From NCBI GenBank assembly GCA_036494925.1, contig DASXNR010000439.1, positions 1 to 29,531 of the forward strand: a stretch of 29,531 bases of DNA, in the 5' to 3' direction. Origin of the DNA: JAMXLO01 sp036494925 (GTDB lineage: Bacteria; Pseudomonadota; Alphaproteobacteria; Acetobacterales; Acetobacteraceae). Positions 7,779-15,087 of the stretch are shown here, piece after piece (the first letter of the stretch is position 1; each line of letters begins with the position of its first letter). The notes beneath the pieces were generated by a model. The model was not told the DNA's origin. It searched no databases and saw only the letters and a list, made by a program, of their open reading frames with translations. Position numbers and translations under genes: made by a program.

Positions 7779-8801
7779 TTGCCCATCGTCACGCGTCGAT
7801 CTGCACTCCTCGGTCTCGCAGCCGTTGTGGCGACGCCGGCAGGTCGCGTGCTCGGCGCGGACGACGCGCTGCCGTCGTGGCGTGACGGTTCGGCCCGACA
7901 GGCGATCATCAGCTTCGTGCATCAGACCACGGACCAGTCGAGTCCAAACTTTGTGCCGGCAGAGGAACGTATCGCCGCCTTCGACCAGGACGGCACGCTG
8001 TGGGTCGAGCAGCCGATGTACTCGCAGCTGGTGTACTGTCTGGCTCGCGTCCCGGCCGTCGTGCGGGCAAAGCCTGAGCTCGCCAATGTCGAGCCGTTCA
8101 AGACCGTCTTGTCGGGCAATCGCACGGCGATGGCGAGGTTCTCGATGGACGATCTCCGCAAAATCGTCGGCGCTACGCTCAGCGGCATGGATGTCGACGA
8201 ATTTCGCACCAAGGTGACCGATTGGCTCCGGACCGCCCGTGATCCGCGATGGAGCCGGCCATACACGGAGCTGACCTACCTGCCGATGATCGAGCTGCTG
8301 AAATACCTGCGAGCCAGTGGCTACAAGACCTACATCGTGACCGGCGGCGGCCAGGATTTCGTTCGGGCATACGCCGAGCAGACGTACGGCATCCCGCCTG
8401 AGCAGGTGGTCGGCAGCGCCCTCGGCCTGAGCTACAGCTACGCCAAGGACGGGCGGCCGGTCCTGACCAAAGAGCCTAAGCTGTTCCTGAATGACGACAA
8501 TGCCGGCAAACCGGAAGGCATCCATCTCATGATCGGACGCAGGCCGTATTTCGCCGCCGGCAACTCGGTCGGCGACCGGCAGATGCTGGAGTACACCAAG
8601 GCCGGCGACGGTGCGCGCCTTGCGATGCTCGTGCTGCACGACGATGCAGCGCGCGAGTATGTCTATGGTCCAGCGCAAGGGCTGGCGACCAGCAAGGTGG
8701 GCACCTTTACGCAGCCGTTGTACGACGAAGCGATGAAGCAGGGGTGGATCGTCGTCAGCATGAAGCGAGACTGGGGACGCATCTTCGCCTTCGAGCCATA
8801 G
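7779..8801 (+). CDS. Exported HAD-superfamily phosphatase (Tat-type signal)
   Basis: The 340-aa product contains all HAD motifs: FDQDGTLW near residues 69-76 (nucleophile DxDxT), YIVTGGG near 187-193 (motif II), a lysine in AGKPEGI near 245-251, and AGNSVGDRQM near 261-270 (motif IV acidic site). The N-terminus, MPIVTRRSALLGLAAVVATP followed by AGRVLGAD, looks like a twin-arginine or Sec signal, so the enzyme probably acts in the periplasm. The start is a TTG at 7779 behind GTAGGGA; no ATG gives a complete signal peptide. It follows the sulfatase by 101 bp and precedes the multiheme cytochrome by 42 bp on the same strand. Phosphate-ester hydrolysis is the family role; the substrate is unknown. 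Confidence 0.88.
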   Translation: MPIVTRRSALLGLAAVVATPAGRVLGADDALPSWRDGSARQAIISFVHQTTDQSSPNFVPAEERIAAFDQDGTLWVEQPMYSQLVYCLARVPAVVRAKPELANVEPFKTVLSGNRTAMARFSMDDLRKIVGATLSGMDVDEFRTKVTDWLRTARDPRWSRPYTELTYLPMIELLKYLRASGYKTYIVTGGGQDFVRAYAEQTYGIPPEQVVGSALGLSYSYAKDGRPVLTKEPKLFLNDDNAGKPEGIHLMIGRRPYFAAGNSVGDRQMLEYTKAGDGARLAMLVLHDDAAREYVYGPAQGLATSKVGTFTQPLYDEAMKQGWIVVSMKRDWGRIFAFEP

Positions 8802-8843
8802 CACGGTGACCGCTGAACCGACTGAGGTTAGGTTGAGCGGCAC

Positions 8844-11132
8844 ATGAGCACTGTTTGCCGTACCGGACTGTGGCTGTGGATCGTGATGCTCGTGGCCTCC
8901 ACTGGCGCGCGCGCCGACGAGGCGGCCGGCTTCGTAGGCGGCCAGGCCTGCGCCAATTGCCACTCCGCGGAAACCGTTGCCTGGAAGGCTTCGCACCATG
9001 CACTCGCAATGCAACCCGCCACCGCAGCGACTGTGCTGGGCGACTTTTCCGGCGCGCAGATCGAGCATTTCGGAGTTACCACGACATTCTCGCGCGTCGG
9101 TGACAGGTTCGTCGTGCGCACCGACGGTCCCGACGGTGCGGTCCATGATTTCGAGATCGCCTACACTTTCGGCCGCTATCCCCTGCAGCAATACCTGATC
9201 GGGTTGCCCGGCGGCCGTTATCAGGCGCTCGGCGTCGCGTGGGACAGCCGCCCGAAGGAACAAGGCGGGCAGCGGTGGTTTCATCTGTATCCGGATCAGA
9301 AATTGCCGGCCGGCGATCGGCTGCACTGGACCGGGATCGATCAGACCTGGAACTACATGTGCGCCGACTGCCACTCCACCAATTTGCGGAAGAACTACGA
9401 CCCGGCCTCGAACAGCTACGCGACCAGCTGGACCGATGTCGATGTGTCCTGCGAAGCCTGTCACGGGCCCGGTTCGCGTCATGTCGCGGCGATGCAATCG
9501 CCGTCGCCCGGGCTTTCCGATCAGGACAGGAAGGGCCTGGTGGCCTGGCTGAAGGCGACCGATAACGGCCGCTGGGAGATGAACCCCGCGACCGGCATCG
9601 CGCGCCGCACCGAGCCGCTGGTTTCCGGGGAACTCGATGCCTGTGCCGCCTGCCATTCTCGACGCAAGGTGATCGCCACGAACAAGGCCCCTGACGCGCC
9701 GTTGCTTGACTCGTATTTGCCGGCATATCTGGAGCCCGGTCTCTATTACGCCGACGGCCAGATCGACGGCGAGGTCTACGAGTACGCCTCGTTCCTGCAA
9801 AGCCGCATGCACGCGGCCGGCGTGACCTGCTCCAACTGCCATGACCCGCACAGCCTGAAGCTTCGCGCAGCGGATAACGCGCTCTGCGCGCAGTGTCATA
9901 TGCCGGAAAAATTCGACGTCGCCTCGCACCACCATCATGCGTCAGGCAGTGCCGGTGCACAGTGCGTGAACTGTCACATGCCGACCAAAACCTACATGGT
10001 CGTCGATGCCCGTCGTGACCACAGCTTCAGGGTGCCGCGCCCCGATCTGTCCAAGGCGGTCGGCACGCCGAACGCCTGTACGCAATGCCATACCGACCGC
10101 ACCGCGGACTGGGCAGCGCAAAAGGTTGCGGAATGGTTCCCCCAGGGACGGCAGACCACGTCACACTACGGGGTCGCGCTCAATGCGGGCCGGGTCGGCG
10201 CCGTGGACGCCGAACGCCAACTCGATCAGTTGATCATGGACCAGAGTCAGCCGGCAATCGCGCGTGGCAGCGCGCTGCTGATGCTTCCGGCCTATCCGTC
10301 CGCGGCATCCGCAGCCGCCATCAAGACCGCAATCTTCGACGCTGATCCCTTGGTGCGTGCGGCGGCGCCACGAGCGCTGCCGACGTCGCCTTCGCCGGCG
10401 CTCATCCAGGTGGTTGTGCGGCTGCTGACCGATCCGGTGCGTGCCGTTCGCATCGAGGCAGCGCGCGCACTGGCAGGCACCGACCCACGGTCGATGCCCC
10501 CGGAACAGCGAACCGCCTTCGCTGCCGCCTACCAGGAACTGGTTGCGGCCGAAACCTTGGATGCCGACCGTCCGGAAGCCCACCTGAACCTCGGACTGTT
10601 GGATGTCAGGCAGAGGCAAGGCGATCAGGCCGAAGCGGAATACCGCGCGGCACTGCGGATCGATCCCAGGTTCGTGCCGGCGCTGGCCAATTTGGCCGAT
10701 CTCGACCGGATGCGGGGAATGGACCAGTGGGGCGCCGAACTGCTGCGCCGTGCACTGGAGATTGAGCCGAACAACGCCGATGTCCGGCATTCGCTCGGCT
10801 TGCTGCTGGTGCGCCAGCATGACTACGTCGGTGCGCTGGCGCTCCTGCGGCAGGCGCATGAGCTTGCTCCCGGCGATGCGCGCTACGCCTACGTCTACGC
10901 TGTCGCGCTGAACTCGACCGGCGCATCCGATCAGGCGGTGTCGTTGCTCGAGGCAACCCATGAACAACACCCGGCCAATCGGGATGTTCTGATCGCGCTC
11001 ATATCGATTGCCCGCGACCGCGGGGATTCCGGGGTCGCGCTGCAACACGCGCGAGAGCTGGAGCGTCTCGACCCATCGAACGCGGAGCTTCGCGGACTGG
11101 TTACCGAACTGCAGAAGCAGCAGGTTCGCTAG
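8844..11132 (+). CDS. Exported octaheme c-type cytochrome with HEAT and TPR repeats
   Basis: The 762-aa protein has a Sec signal peptide (hydrophobic stretch about 8-20, cleavage near ARA-DE) and eight CxxCH heme sites: CANCH 36-40, CADCH 173-177, CEACH 203-207, CAACH 267-271, CSNCH 329-333, CAQCH 348-352, CVNCH 374-378 and CTQCH 412-416. The SHHHHASG stretch at 361-368 and other histidines could supply distal ligands. After residue 420 the hemes stop and helical repeats follow: a HEAT-like segment (about 465-560) and TPRs (about 565-755) with motifs such as AHLNLGLL, EAEYRAALRIDP and ELLRRALEIEPNN. This resembles the cytochrome c554-like heme domains fused to TPR found in several bacteria. 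It is a periplasmic electron carrier or oxidoreductase with a protein-docking tail. Its partner reaction is not known; the sulfatase and HAD neighbours are the only clues. Confidence 0.92.
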   Translation: MSTVCRTGLWLWIVMLVASTGARADEAAGFVGGQACANCHSAETVAWKASHHALAMQPATAATVLGDFSGAQIEHFGVTTTFSRVGDRFVVRTDGPDGAVHDFEIAYTFGRYPLQQYLIGLPGGRYQALGVAWDSRPKEQGGQRWFHLYPDQKLPAGDRLHWTGIDQTWNYMCADCHSTNLRKNYDPASNSYATSWTDVDVSCEACHGPGSRHVAAMQSPSPGLSDQDRKGLVAWLKATDNGRWEMNPATGIARRTEPLVSGELDACAACHSRRKVIATNKAPDAPLLDSYLPAYLEPGLYYADGQIDGEVYEYASFLQSRMHAAGVTCSNCHDPHSLKLRAADNALCAQCHMPEKFDVASHHHHASGSAGAQCVNCHMPTKTYMVVDARRDHSFRVPRPDLSKAVGTPNACTQCHTDRTADWAAQKVAEWFPQGRQTTSHYGVALNAGRVGAVDAERQLDQLIMDQSQPAIARGSALLMLPAYPSAASAAAIKTAIFDADPLVRAAAPRALPTSPSPALIQVVVRLLTDPVRAVRIEAARALAGTDPRSMPPEQRTAFAAAYQELVAAETLDADRPEAHLNLGLLDVRQRQGDQAEAEYRAALRIDPRFVPALANLADLDRMRGMDQWGAELLRRALEIEPNNADVRHSLGLLLVRQHDYVGALALLRQAHELAPGDARYAYVYAVALNSTGASDQAVSLLEATHEQHPANRDVLIALISIARDRGDSGVALQHARELERLDPSNAELRGLVTELQKQQVR

Positions 11133-11170
11133 TCGAGAGCGGTTTCACGCAAAGTGGAATCGCGATGGGG

Positions 11171-11256
11171 TGATGGGTTTCGCTGCGCTCTACCCATCCT
11201 ACGGCAACGAGCGCGCAGCAACTCGTAGGATGGGTAGAGCGCAGCGAAACCTATCA
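11171..11256. repeat. Large inverted repeat (33-nt arms) between convergent genes
   Basis: Arm 11171-11203 (TGATGGGTTTCGCTGCGCTC then TACCCATCCTACG) is the reverse complement of 11224-11256 with one mismatch, around a 20-nt spacer. The same sequence, CGTAGGATGGGTAGAGCGCA, is a well-known dispersed intergenic repeat in many proteobacterial genomes. Here it sits between the converging ends of the cytochrome gene and an SDR gene, where its RNA would fold into a strong hairpin and could end transcription from both sides. Confidence 0.88.
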
Positions 11257-11307
11257 AGCCAAGTGATCGCGTGAGTTTCCGGTCAGGCTGAAGATGCTCT
11301 GGCTCGA

Positions 11308-11340
11308 CACCTGGGTTCCGGCTTTCCGCTGGTATGACGT
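11308..11340. repeat. Solo, diverged arm of a dispersed intergenic repeat
   Basis: ACCTGGGTTCCGGCTTTCCG followed by CTGGTATGACG resembles the right arm of the inverted repeat at 15016-15074 (ACTGGGTTCCCGCTTTCGCG then GGAATGACG). No matching left arm is next to it, so it looks like a worn half-copy of the same family. Confidence 0.5.
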
Positions 11341-11366
11341 GATTTGCAGCGTTGTCGCGCCGCAAG

Positions 11367-12146
11367 TCAGGCGGTCGCGCCGCCATCGACCGGGAGCGCC
11401 ACACCGGTGATGTACGACGCCTCGTCCGAAATCAGGAACAGTGCGGCGTTGGCGATCTCCTCCGGCTGTGCCGGCCGTCCCATCGGCACTTGGCCGCCGC
11501 GCTTCATCACCAGCGTCTCAGGCGTTTCCCCCGGCGGCAACTGGCTGTCGGGGCGCGCCACGAACACGCGCAGCATCGGCGTGTCGGTCGGGCCGGGGCA
11601 CACCGCGTTCACCCGGATCCTTTCGCGTGCATAACGCTTCGCCAGACCGTGGACCAGTCCCACCACGCCGAACTTGGCGATGTTGTACACCGGGCTGAAC
11701 TGGGATCCGGTCAGCCCCGAGGTGGACGCGGTATACAGCAGCGCCCCGCCGCCACGTGCGCGCAGTTCCGGGATCGCCGCCTCGGTGGTGACCAGAACCG
11801 TTCGGACGTTCAGGTCCATCGCGAGTTCGAAATCCTTCCAGTCGATGCCCTCGATCGCCGCCGGACCGGGATGGCCGACATGGTTCCAGACGAAATCAAG
11901 TCCGCCGAATGTGTTGGCGGTACGGCGCACGATCTCGCGGGCGAACACGTCCTGCCGCAGATCGCCGGCCAGCGCGATCGCCTTGCCGCCGCGATCGGCG
12001 ATCTCCTTGACCACCGCGTTGGCGCCGTCCTCGTCCAGATCGACCACGCCGACCGCCGCACCCTCCTGTGCGAAGCGCAGCGCACCGGCGCGACCCATAC
12101 CAGACGCCGCCGCGGTGACGATCCCGATCTTGTTTGCCAGGCGCAT
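11367..12146 (-). CDS. SDR-family NAD(P)-dependent oxidoreductase
   Basis: The 259-aa product is a classical short-chain dehydrogenase. It has the cofactor motif TAAASGMG (11-18), VVDLDE at the end of strand 2 (an acidic residue that usually favours NAD), LAGDLRQ, NHVG (88-91) in place of NNAG, Asn113, Ser141 in YTASTSG, and Tyr154/Lys158 in YNIAK. The VNAVCPGPTDTPM segment and the C-terminal YITGVALPVDGGATA are typical. The ATG at 12146 follows GGAGGGGGAG, a very strong ribosome site. It is the last gene of a five-gene run, 14 bp after the alpha/beta hydrolase. The probable role is oxidation of a hydroxy intermediate; the substrate is not known. Confidence 0.94.
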   Translation of the reverse strand: MRLANKIGIVTAAASGMGRAGALRFAQEGAAVGVVDLDEDGANAVVKEIADRGGKAIALAGDLRQDVFAREIVRRTANTFGGLDFVWNHVGHPGPAAIEGIDWKDFELAMDLNVRTVLVTTEAAIPELRARGGGALLYTASTSGLTGSQFSPVYNIAKFGVVGLVHGLAKRYARERIRVNAVCPGPTDTPMLRVFVARPDSQLPPGETPETLVMKRGGQVPMGRPAQPEEIANAALFLISDEASYITGVALPVDGGATA

Positions 12147-12160
12147 CTTCTCCCCCTCCT

Positions 12161-12958
12161 TCAGCGCTGCGCGTTCAGCCAGCCCAGCATGATGCGGTTG
12201 AACGTGTCGGGATGTTCGACATTGGGGAAATGCAGCGCATTGGCGATCTCCTCATAACGACCACCAGGCACCAGCCCGGCGAGCCGCCGGTTGTCCGCCG
12301 CCGGCGTGCCCGCATCGTCCGACCCGCACACCACCAGTACCGGCAGCTTCACACTCGGCAGCCGCGCGACGAAGTCAAAGTTGCGGATCGCCGCGACGCA
12401 GCCGAGATAGCCCGCCGGCGTGGTGCCGACGATGGTGTCGCGGATCTGCCTCCAGCGTCCTGGTCGGCTCTGCTTCACCGCAGCGGTCAGCCAGCGCTCG
12501 ATGGTCGGATCGGCCAGCGGTGCCAGCGAATTCGCACCGCGCACCGTATCGACGCGCTGCTGCCAGACCTCTGGCGCCCCGGGCGGCGTCGAGGGCAGCG
12601 TGTCGCACCACATCGCCGATGCCAACTTGCCGCCGTACTCCAGTGCGAAAGCCTGGCCCAGCATGCCGCCGATCGACAGCCCGATGAAATGCACACGCGG
12701 AAGCGAAAGCGCGTCCAGCACGGCGGCGACATCCGCCGCCAGCACGCTCATCGTGTAGTCACCGGCAACCGGCCCACTGCCGCCGTGACCACGCATGTCG
12801 ATGCGCAGCACGCGAAAGCCCGCTTGCAGCAGCGGCGGCACCTGCTCGGTCCACATGCCGCCATCCGAAGCCAGCGAGTGCGTCATGCAGACCACCGGAC
12901 CGGCCTCCGGTCCGACCAGGTCATAGGCGATGTTGCGTCCATCGAGGGGCACCAGCAT
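12161..12958 (-). CDS. Alpha/beta hydrolase (3-oxoadipate enol-lactonase-like)
   Basis: The 265-aa product has the alpha/beta hydrolase signature set: THSLASDGGMW (oxyanion region, about 26-36), IDMRGHGGSGPV, the nucleophile elbow GLSIGGMLG with serine near residue 95, VVCGSDDAGTP with the acidic residue, and ALHFPNVEHPD with the catalytic histidine. Length and the GDYTMSVLAADVAAVLDAL segment are most like PcaD-type enol-lactonases. The ATG at 12958 follows GAGGAGA, and only this start avoids overlapping the upstream sulfurtransferase gene, whose stop is 11 bp away. A longer open frame to 13009 has no family similarity. The specific lactone or ester substrate is inferred only from the general resemblance. 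Confidence 0.9.
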   Translation of the reverse strand: MLVPLDGRNIAYDLVGPEAGPVVCMTHSLASDGGMWTEQVPPLLQAGFRVLRIDMRGHGGSGPVAGDYTMSVLAADVAAVLDALSLPRVHFIGLSIGGMLGQAFALEYGGKLASAMWCDTLPSTPPGAPEVWQQRVDTVRGANSLAPLADPTIERWLTAAVKQSRPGRWRQIRDTIVGTTPAGYLGCVAAIRNFDFVARLPSVKLPVLVVCGSDDAGTPAADNRRLAGLVPGGRYEEIANALHFPNVEHPDTFNRIMLGWLNAQR

Positions 12959-12969
12959 GACCGTTCTCC

Positions 12970-13839
12970 TCAACCGGTTTCCATCGGCAGCGTCGGATCC
13001 TTCGCCCACTCGGACAGCGAGGCGTCGTAGAGCTTGACATCATTGTGCCCGAGCATGACCAGCGCCAGTGCATCGGCACTCGCCGCGATGCCGCCGCCGC
13101 AATAGTTGATTACCTGGCGGTCCATCGCGCCGATCGCTTCGAAGCGTTTCCGCAGTTCTTCGGCCGGCAGGAAGGTGTTGGTGTCAGGATCCAGTAGGTG
13201 CGCCGCAGGCAGGTTCACGCTGCCCGCGATGCGGCCAGGCCGGCCGTAGCTGTTGCCGCCGCCGGTGTGCTGCTGTGGCTGCAGCGCATTGATGGTGCAG
13301 ACCGCGCCGTCGCCGATCGCGCGCAGCACCTCGTCCTTGCCCACCATCAGGTTGCGCACCTCGCGCACGGTGAAGTTGCCCGCTGCACGCTGCCGTGCCG
13401 GACCCGCCTCGACCGGGCGGCCTTCGCGGCTCCACTTCTGCCAGCCGCCGTTCAGCACCGCGGCGTTGTCATAGCCGAACTCGTGCAGCAGCCACCACAG
13501 CCGCGTCGCCCACCAGACGTTGGCGCCGCTGTAGGTCACCACGCGGGTCGTGTCGTTGGCGCCGAACCGACGCATCGCGGCGGCAAAGTCCTCCGGCGAC
13601 TGACGCATGAAGCGCAGGGTCTGCGATGTGTCGGACACGTCGCGCAGCATGTCGACGAACTGCGCGCCGGGGATGTGCCCCGCTTCGAAGTCATCGCGGC
13701 CGGGCTTCACCTGATAGGTGATCTTTGGGTCGGGAATCAGGTGCGTGGTGCAGTCCAGCACCAGCACATCGGGGTTGCTCAGGTTCTGGGCGAGCCAGTC
13801 GGTCTCGACCAGATATTCAGGATGGGTGAAACCGCTCAT
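12970..13839 (-). CDS. Two-domain rhodanese-type sulfurtransferase
   Basis: The 289-aa protein has two rhodanese domains, the usual thiosulfate/3-mercaptopyruvate sulfurtransferase layout. The inactive N-terminal domain carries VLVLDC, RDDFEAGHIPGAQFVDM and RVVTYSGANVWWATRLWWLL (102-116 region). The C-terminal domain carries PGRIAGSVNLPAAHLL and the active loop YCGGGIAAS with catalytic Cys247. The loop CGGGIA differs from the CGSGVT typical of mercaptopyruvate enzymes, so the sulfur donor is uncertain. Its ATG overlaps the stop of the upstream VOC gene by four bases (ATGA), so translation is probably coupled. Its role among CoA- and SDR-type catabolic genes is unclear. Confidence 0.93.
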   Translation of the reverse strand: MSGFTHPEYLVETDWLAQNLSNPDVLVLDCTTHLIPDPKITYQVKPGRDDFEAGHIPGAQFVDMLRDVSDTSQTLRFMRQSPEDFAAAMRRFGANDTTRVVTYSGANVWWATRLWWLLHEFGYDNAAVLNGGWQKWSREGRPVEAGPARQRAAGNFTVREVRNLMVGKDEVLRAIGDGAVCTINALQPQQHTGGGNSYGRPGRIAGSVNLPAAHLLDPDTNTFLPAEELRKRFEAIGAMDRQVINYCGGGIAASADALALVMLGHNDVKLYDASLSEWAKDPTLPMETG

Positions 13840-14237
13840 GCTGCCAACTCCGCCAATTCGATCAGTACGTTGCCGGTGGATGCCGGATCGAGGAACGCGA
13901 TCCGCGCGCCGCCATGGCCGATGCGTGGCGTCTCGTCACGCAGCTTCACGCCCTTGGCCTTCAGTTCGGCGAGCGCGCCGTCGATGTCCTCGACCTCGAA
14001 GCAGATGTGGAACAGGCCTTCGCCCTTCTGGGCGATCCATTGGTTGACGCCGGAGTCCGGTGCCTTGCTTTCCAGCAGCTCGATGTAGGTCTCGCCCACC
14101 GGCAGCATGGCAAGCCGCGTAGCACCGATCTGTTCTTCGTATTCCAACGGAATGCCGAATGTGTTCTGCAACAGGTCCATCGACTGCTGCAGCGACGTCA
14201 CCGCGATGGCGATGTGTTCCACCCGCTTGATCTTCAT
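13836..14237 (-). CDS. VOC-superfamily protein, methylmalonyl-CoA epimerase-like
   Basis: The 133-aa product is one vicinal-oxygen-chelate unit pair with the epimerase pattern: VEHIAIAVTSLQQSM (His8 metal ligand), YIELLESKAPDS (about 51-62), GLFHICFEVEDIDGAL with His77, and GNVLIELAE near the C-terminus with the last glutamate ligand. Length fits methylmalonyl-CoA epimerase (130-150 aa). The ATG at 14237 follows GAGGAGG, only a few bases after the SDR stop at 14249; an open extension to 14636 is antisense-type noise within the SDR gene. The neighbouring SDR, hydrolase and sulfurtransferase do not make a standard propionate pathway, so another acyl-CoA or a glyoxalase-type substrate is possible. 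Confidence 0.88.
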   Translation of the reverse strand: MKIKRVEHIAIAVTSLQQSMDLLQNTFGIPLEYEEQIGATRLAMLPVGETYIELLESKAPDSGVNQWIAQKGEGLFHICFEVEDIDGALAELKAKGVKLRDETPRIGHGGARIAFLDPASTGNVLIELAELAA

Positions 14238-14243
14238 TTGCCG

Positions 14244-14250
14244 CCTCCTC
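14244..14250 (-). promoter_or_regulatory. Ribosome binding site deciding the VOC/epimerase start
   Basis: GAGGAGG on the minus strand lies six bases before the ATG at 14235-14237 and overlaps the SDR stop codon. It fixes the short start and rejects the longer open frame. Confidence 0.8.
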
Positions 14251-14995
14251 AGGAAATCGTCACGCCGCTGTCCACCGGATAGATCTGTCCGGTGACCATG
14301 CGCGATTCGTCGGATGCCAGGAACAGCGCCATGTTGGCGATGTCCTGTGGTTCGATCAGCCCCAGCAGATGCGCATCCGCGAGTTTGGTCAGCGCCGCAT
14401 TGCCCGCCACCAGCTTGCGCACGCGCTCGGTCATCGTGGCCGAGGGCGCGATGGCGTTTACCCGCACACGCTGCGCCGCGAATTCGACCGCCATGGAGCG
14501 GGTAATCGCCGCAACGCCACCTTTCGCGGCCGTGTAGCAGTCGCGTCCGGCGATGCCCATCAGCGCGACGTTGGACGACATGTTGATCACCGAGCCGCCG
14601 CCCGAACGGACAATCTCCGGAATGGCCACACGGCACCCCAGAAAGGTGCCGAACAGGTCGAGCCGGATAACGCGCCAGAATTCCTCGATCGGCGCTTCGA
14701 CCACCGTGTCGTCCTGCGGAGTCGAGCCGCCGGCGTTGTTGTGCAGCACATGCAGCGCGCCGAACTCCCGCACAGTGGCGCGGACCGCCGCCCGCAAGCT
14801 CGCTTCATCGGTAACGTCAGTGCGGATCGCGATCGCGCCATGGCCGGCAAGGTGTGCCGTCTCCTCGCCCGCGGTCGCATCGATCTCCGCGATCGCCACC
14901 CGCGCACCTTCGCGCGCCAACAGCATTGCGGTTGCGCGGCCGATGCCGGTACCGGCCCCGGTGATGAACGCCACCTTGCCATCGAGCCGTGCCAT
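14249..14995 (-). CDS. SDR-family oxidoreductase (classical, FabG/glucose-dehydrogenase-like)
   Basis: The 248-aa product has every classical SDR element: TGAGTGIG (12-19), TDVTDEAS, NNAG (86-89), Ser140-141 in NMSSNV, Tyr154/Lys158 in CYTAAKGG, VNAIAPSATMTERV, and MVTGQIYPVDSGVT at the C-terminus. Strand 2 ends IAEIDA with an acidic residue, favouring NAD. The ATG at 14995 follows GGAGGGAGGAAG. It is the first gene of a run that continues with the VOC protein 11 bp on, then the sulfurtransferase, hydrolase and second SDR. It is a likely alcohol or hydroxyacyl dehydrogenase; substrate unknown. Confidence 0.95.
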   Translation of the reverse strand: MARLDGKVAFITGAGTGIGRATAMLLAREGARVAIAEIDATAGEETAHLAGHGAIAIRTDVTDEASLRAAVRATVREFGALHVLHNNAGGSTPQDDTVVEAPIEEFWRVIRLDLFGTFLGCRVAIPEIVRSGGGSVINMSSNVALMGIAGRDCYTAAKGGVAAITRSMAVEFAAQRVRVNAIAPSATMTERVRKLVAGNAALTKLADAHLLGLIEPQDIANMALFLASDESRMVTGQIYPVDSGVTIS

Positions 14996-15015
14996 CGAGC
15001 TTCCTCCCTCCAGTC

Positions 15016-15074
15016 CGTCACTCCCGCGAGAGCGGGGGCCCAGTCACTGGGTTCCCGCTTTCGCGGGAATGACG
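15016..15074. repeat. Inverted repeat (29-nt arms) between SDR and VWA genes
   Basis: 15016-15044 (CGTCACTCCCGCGAGAGCGG then GGGCCCAGT) is the reverse complement of 15046-15074 with four mismatches, separated by a single base. This is a recognised dispersed repeat type, GTCATTCCCGCGAAAGCGGG, seen in many proteobacterial genomes. It stands after the VWA gene stop and just before the SDR ribosome site, so it may end the MoxR-VWA transcript. Confidence 0.88.
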
Positions 15075-15087
15075 GGTAAGGCGCATC

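Noticed and set aside
7638..9938. Long open frame of 766 codons on the minus strand opposite the HAD and cytochrome genes
   Set aside because: It is antisense to two well-recognised proteins with full motif sets, has no recognisable domain, and is explained by high GC content on the opposite strand.
10161..11048. 295-codon minus-strand frame opposite the TPR tail of the cytochrome
   Set aside because: It is antisense to clear TPR sequence and lacks any motif.
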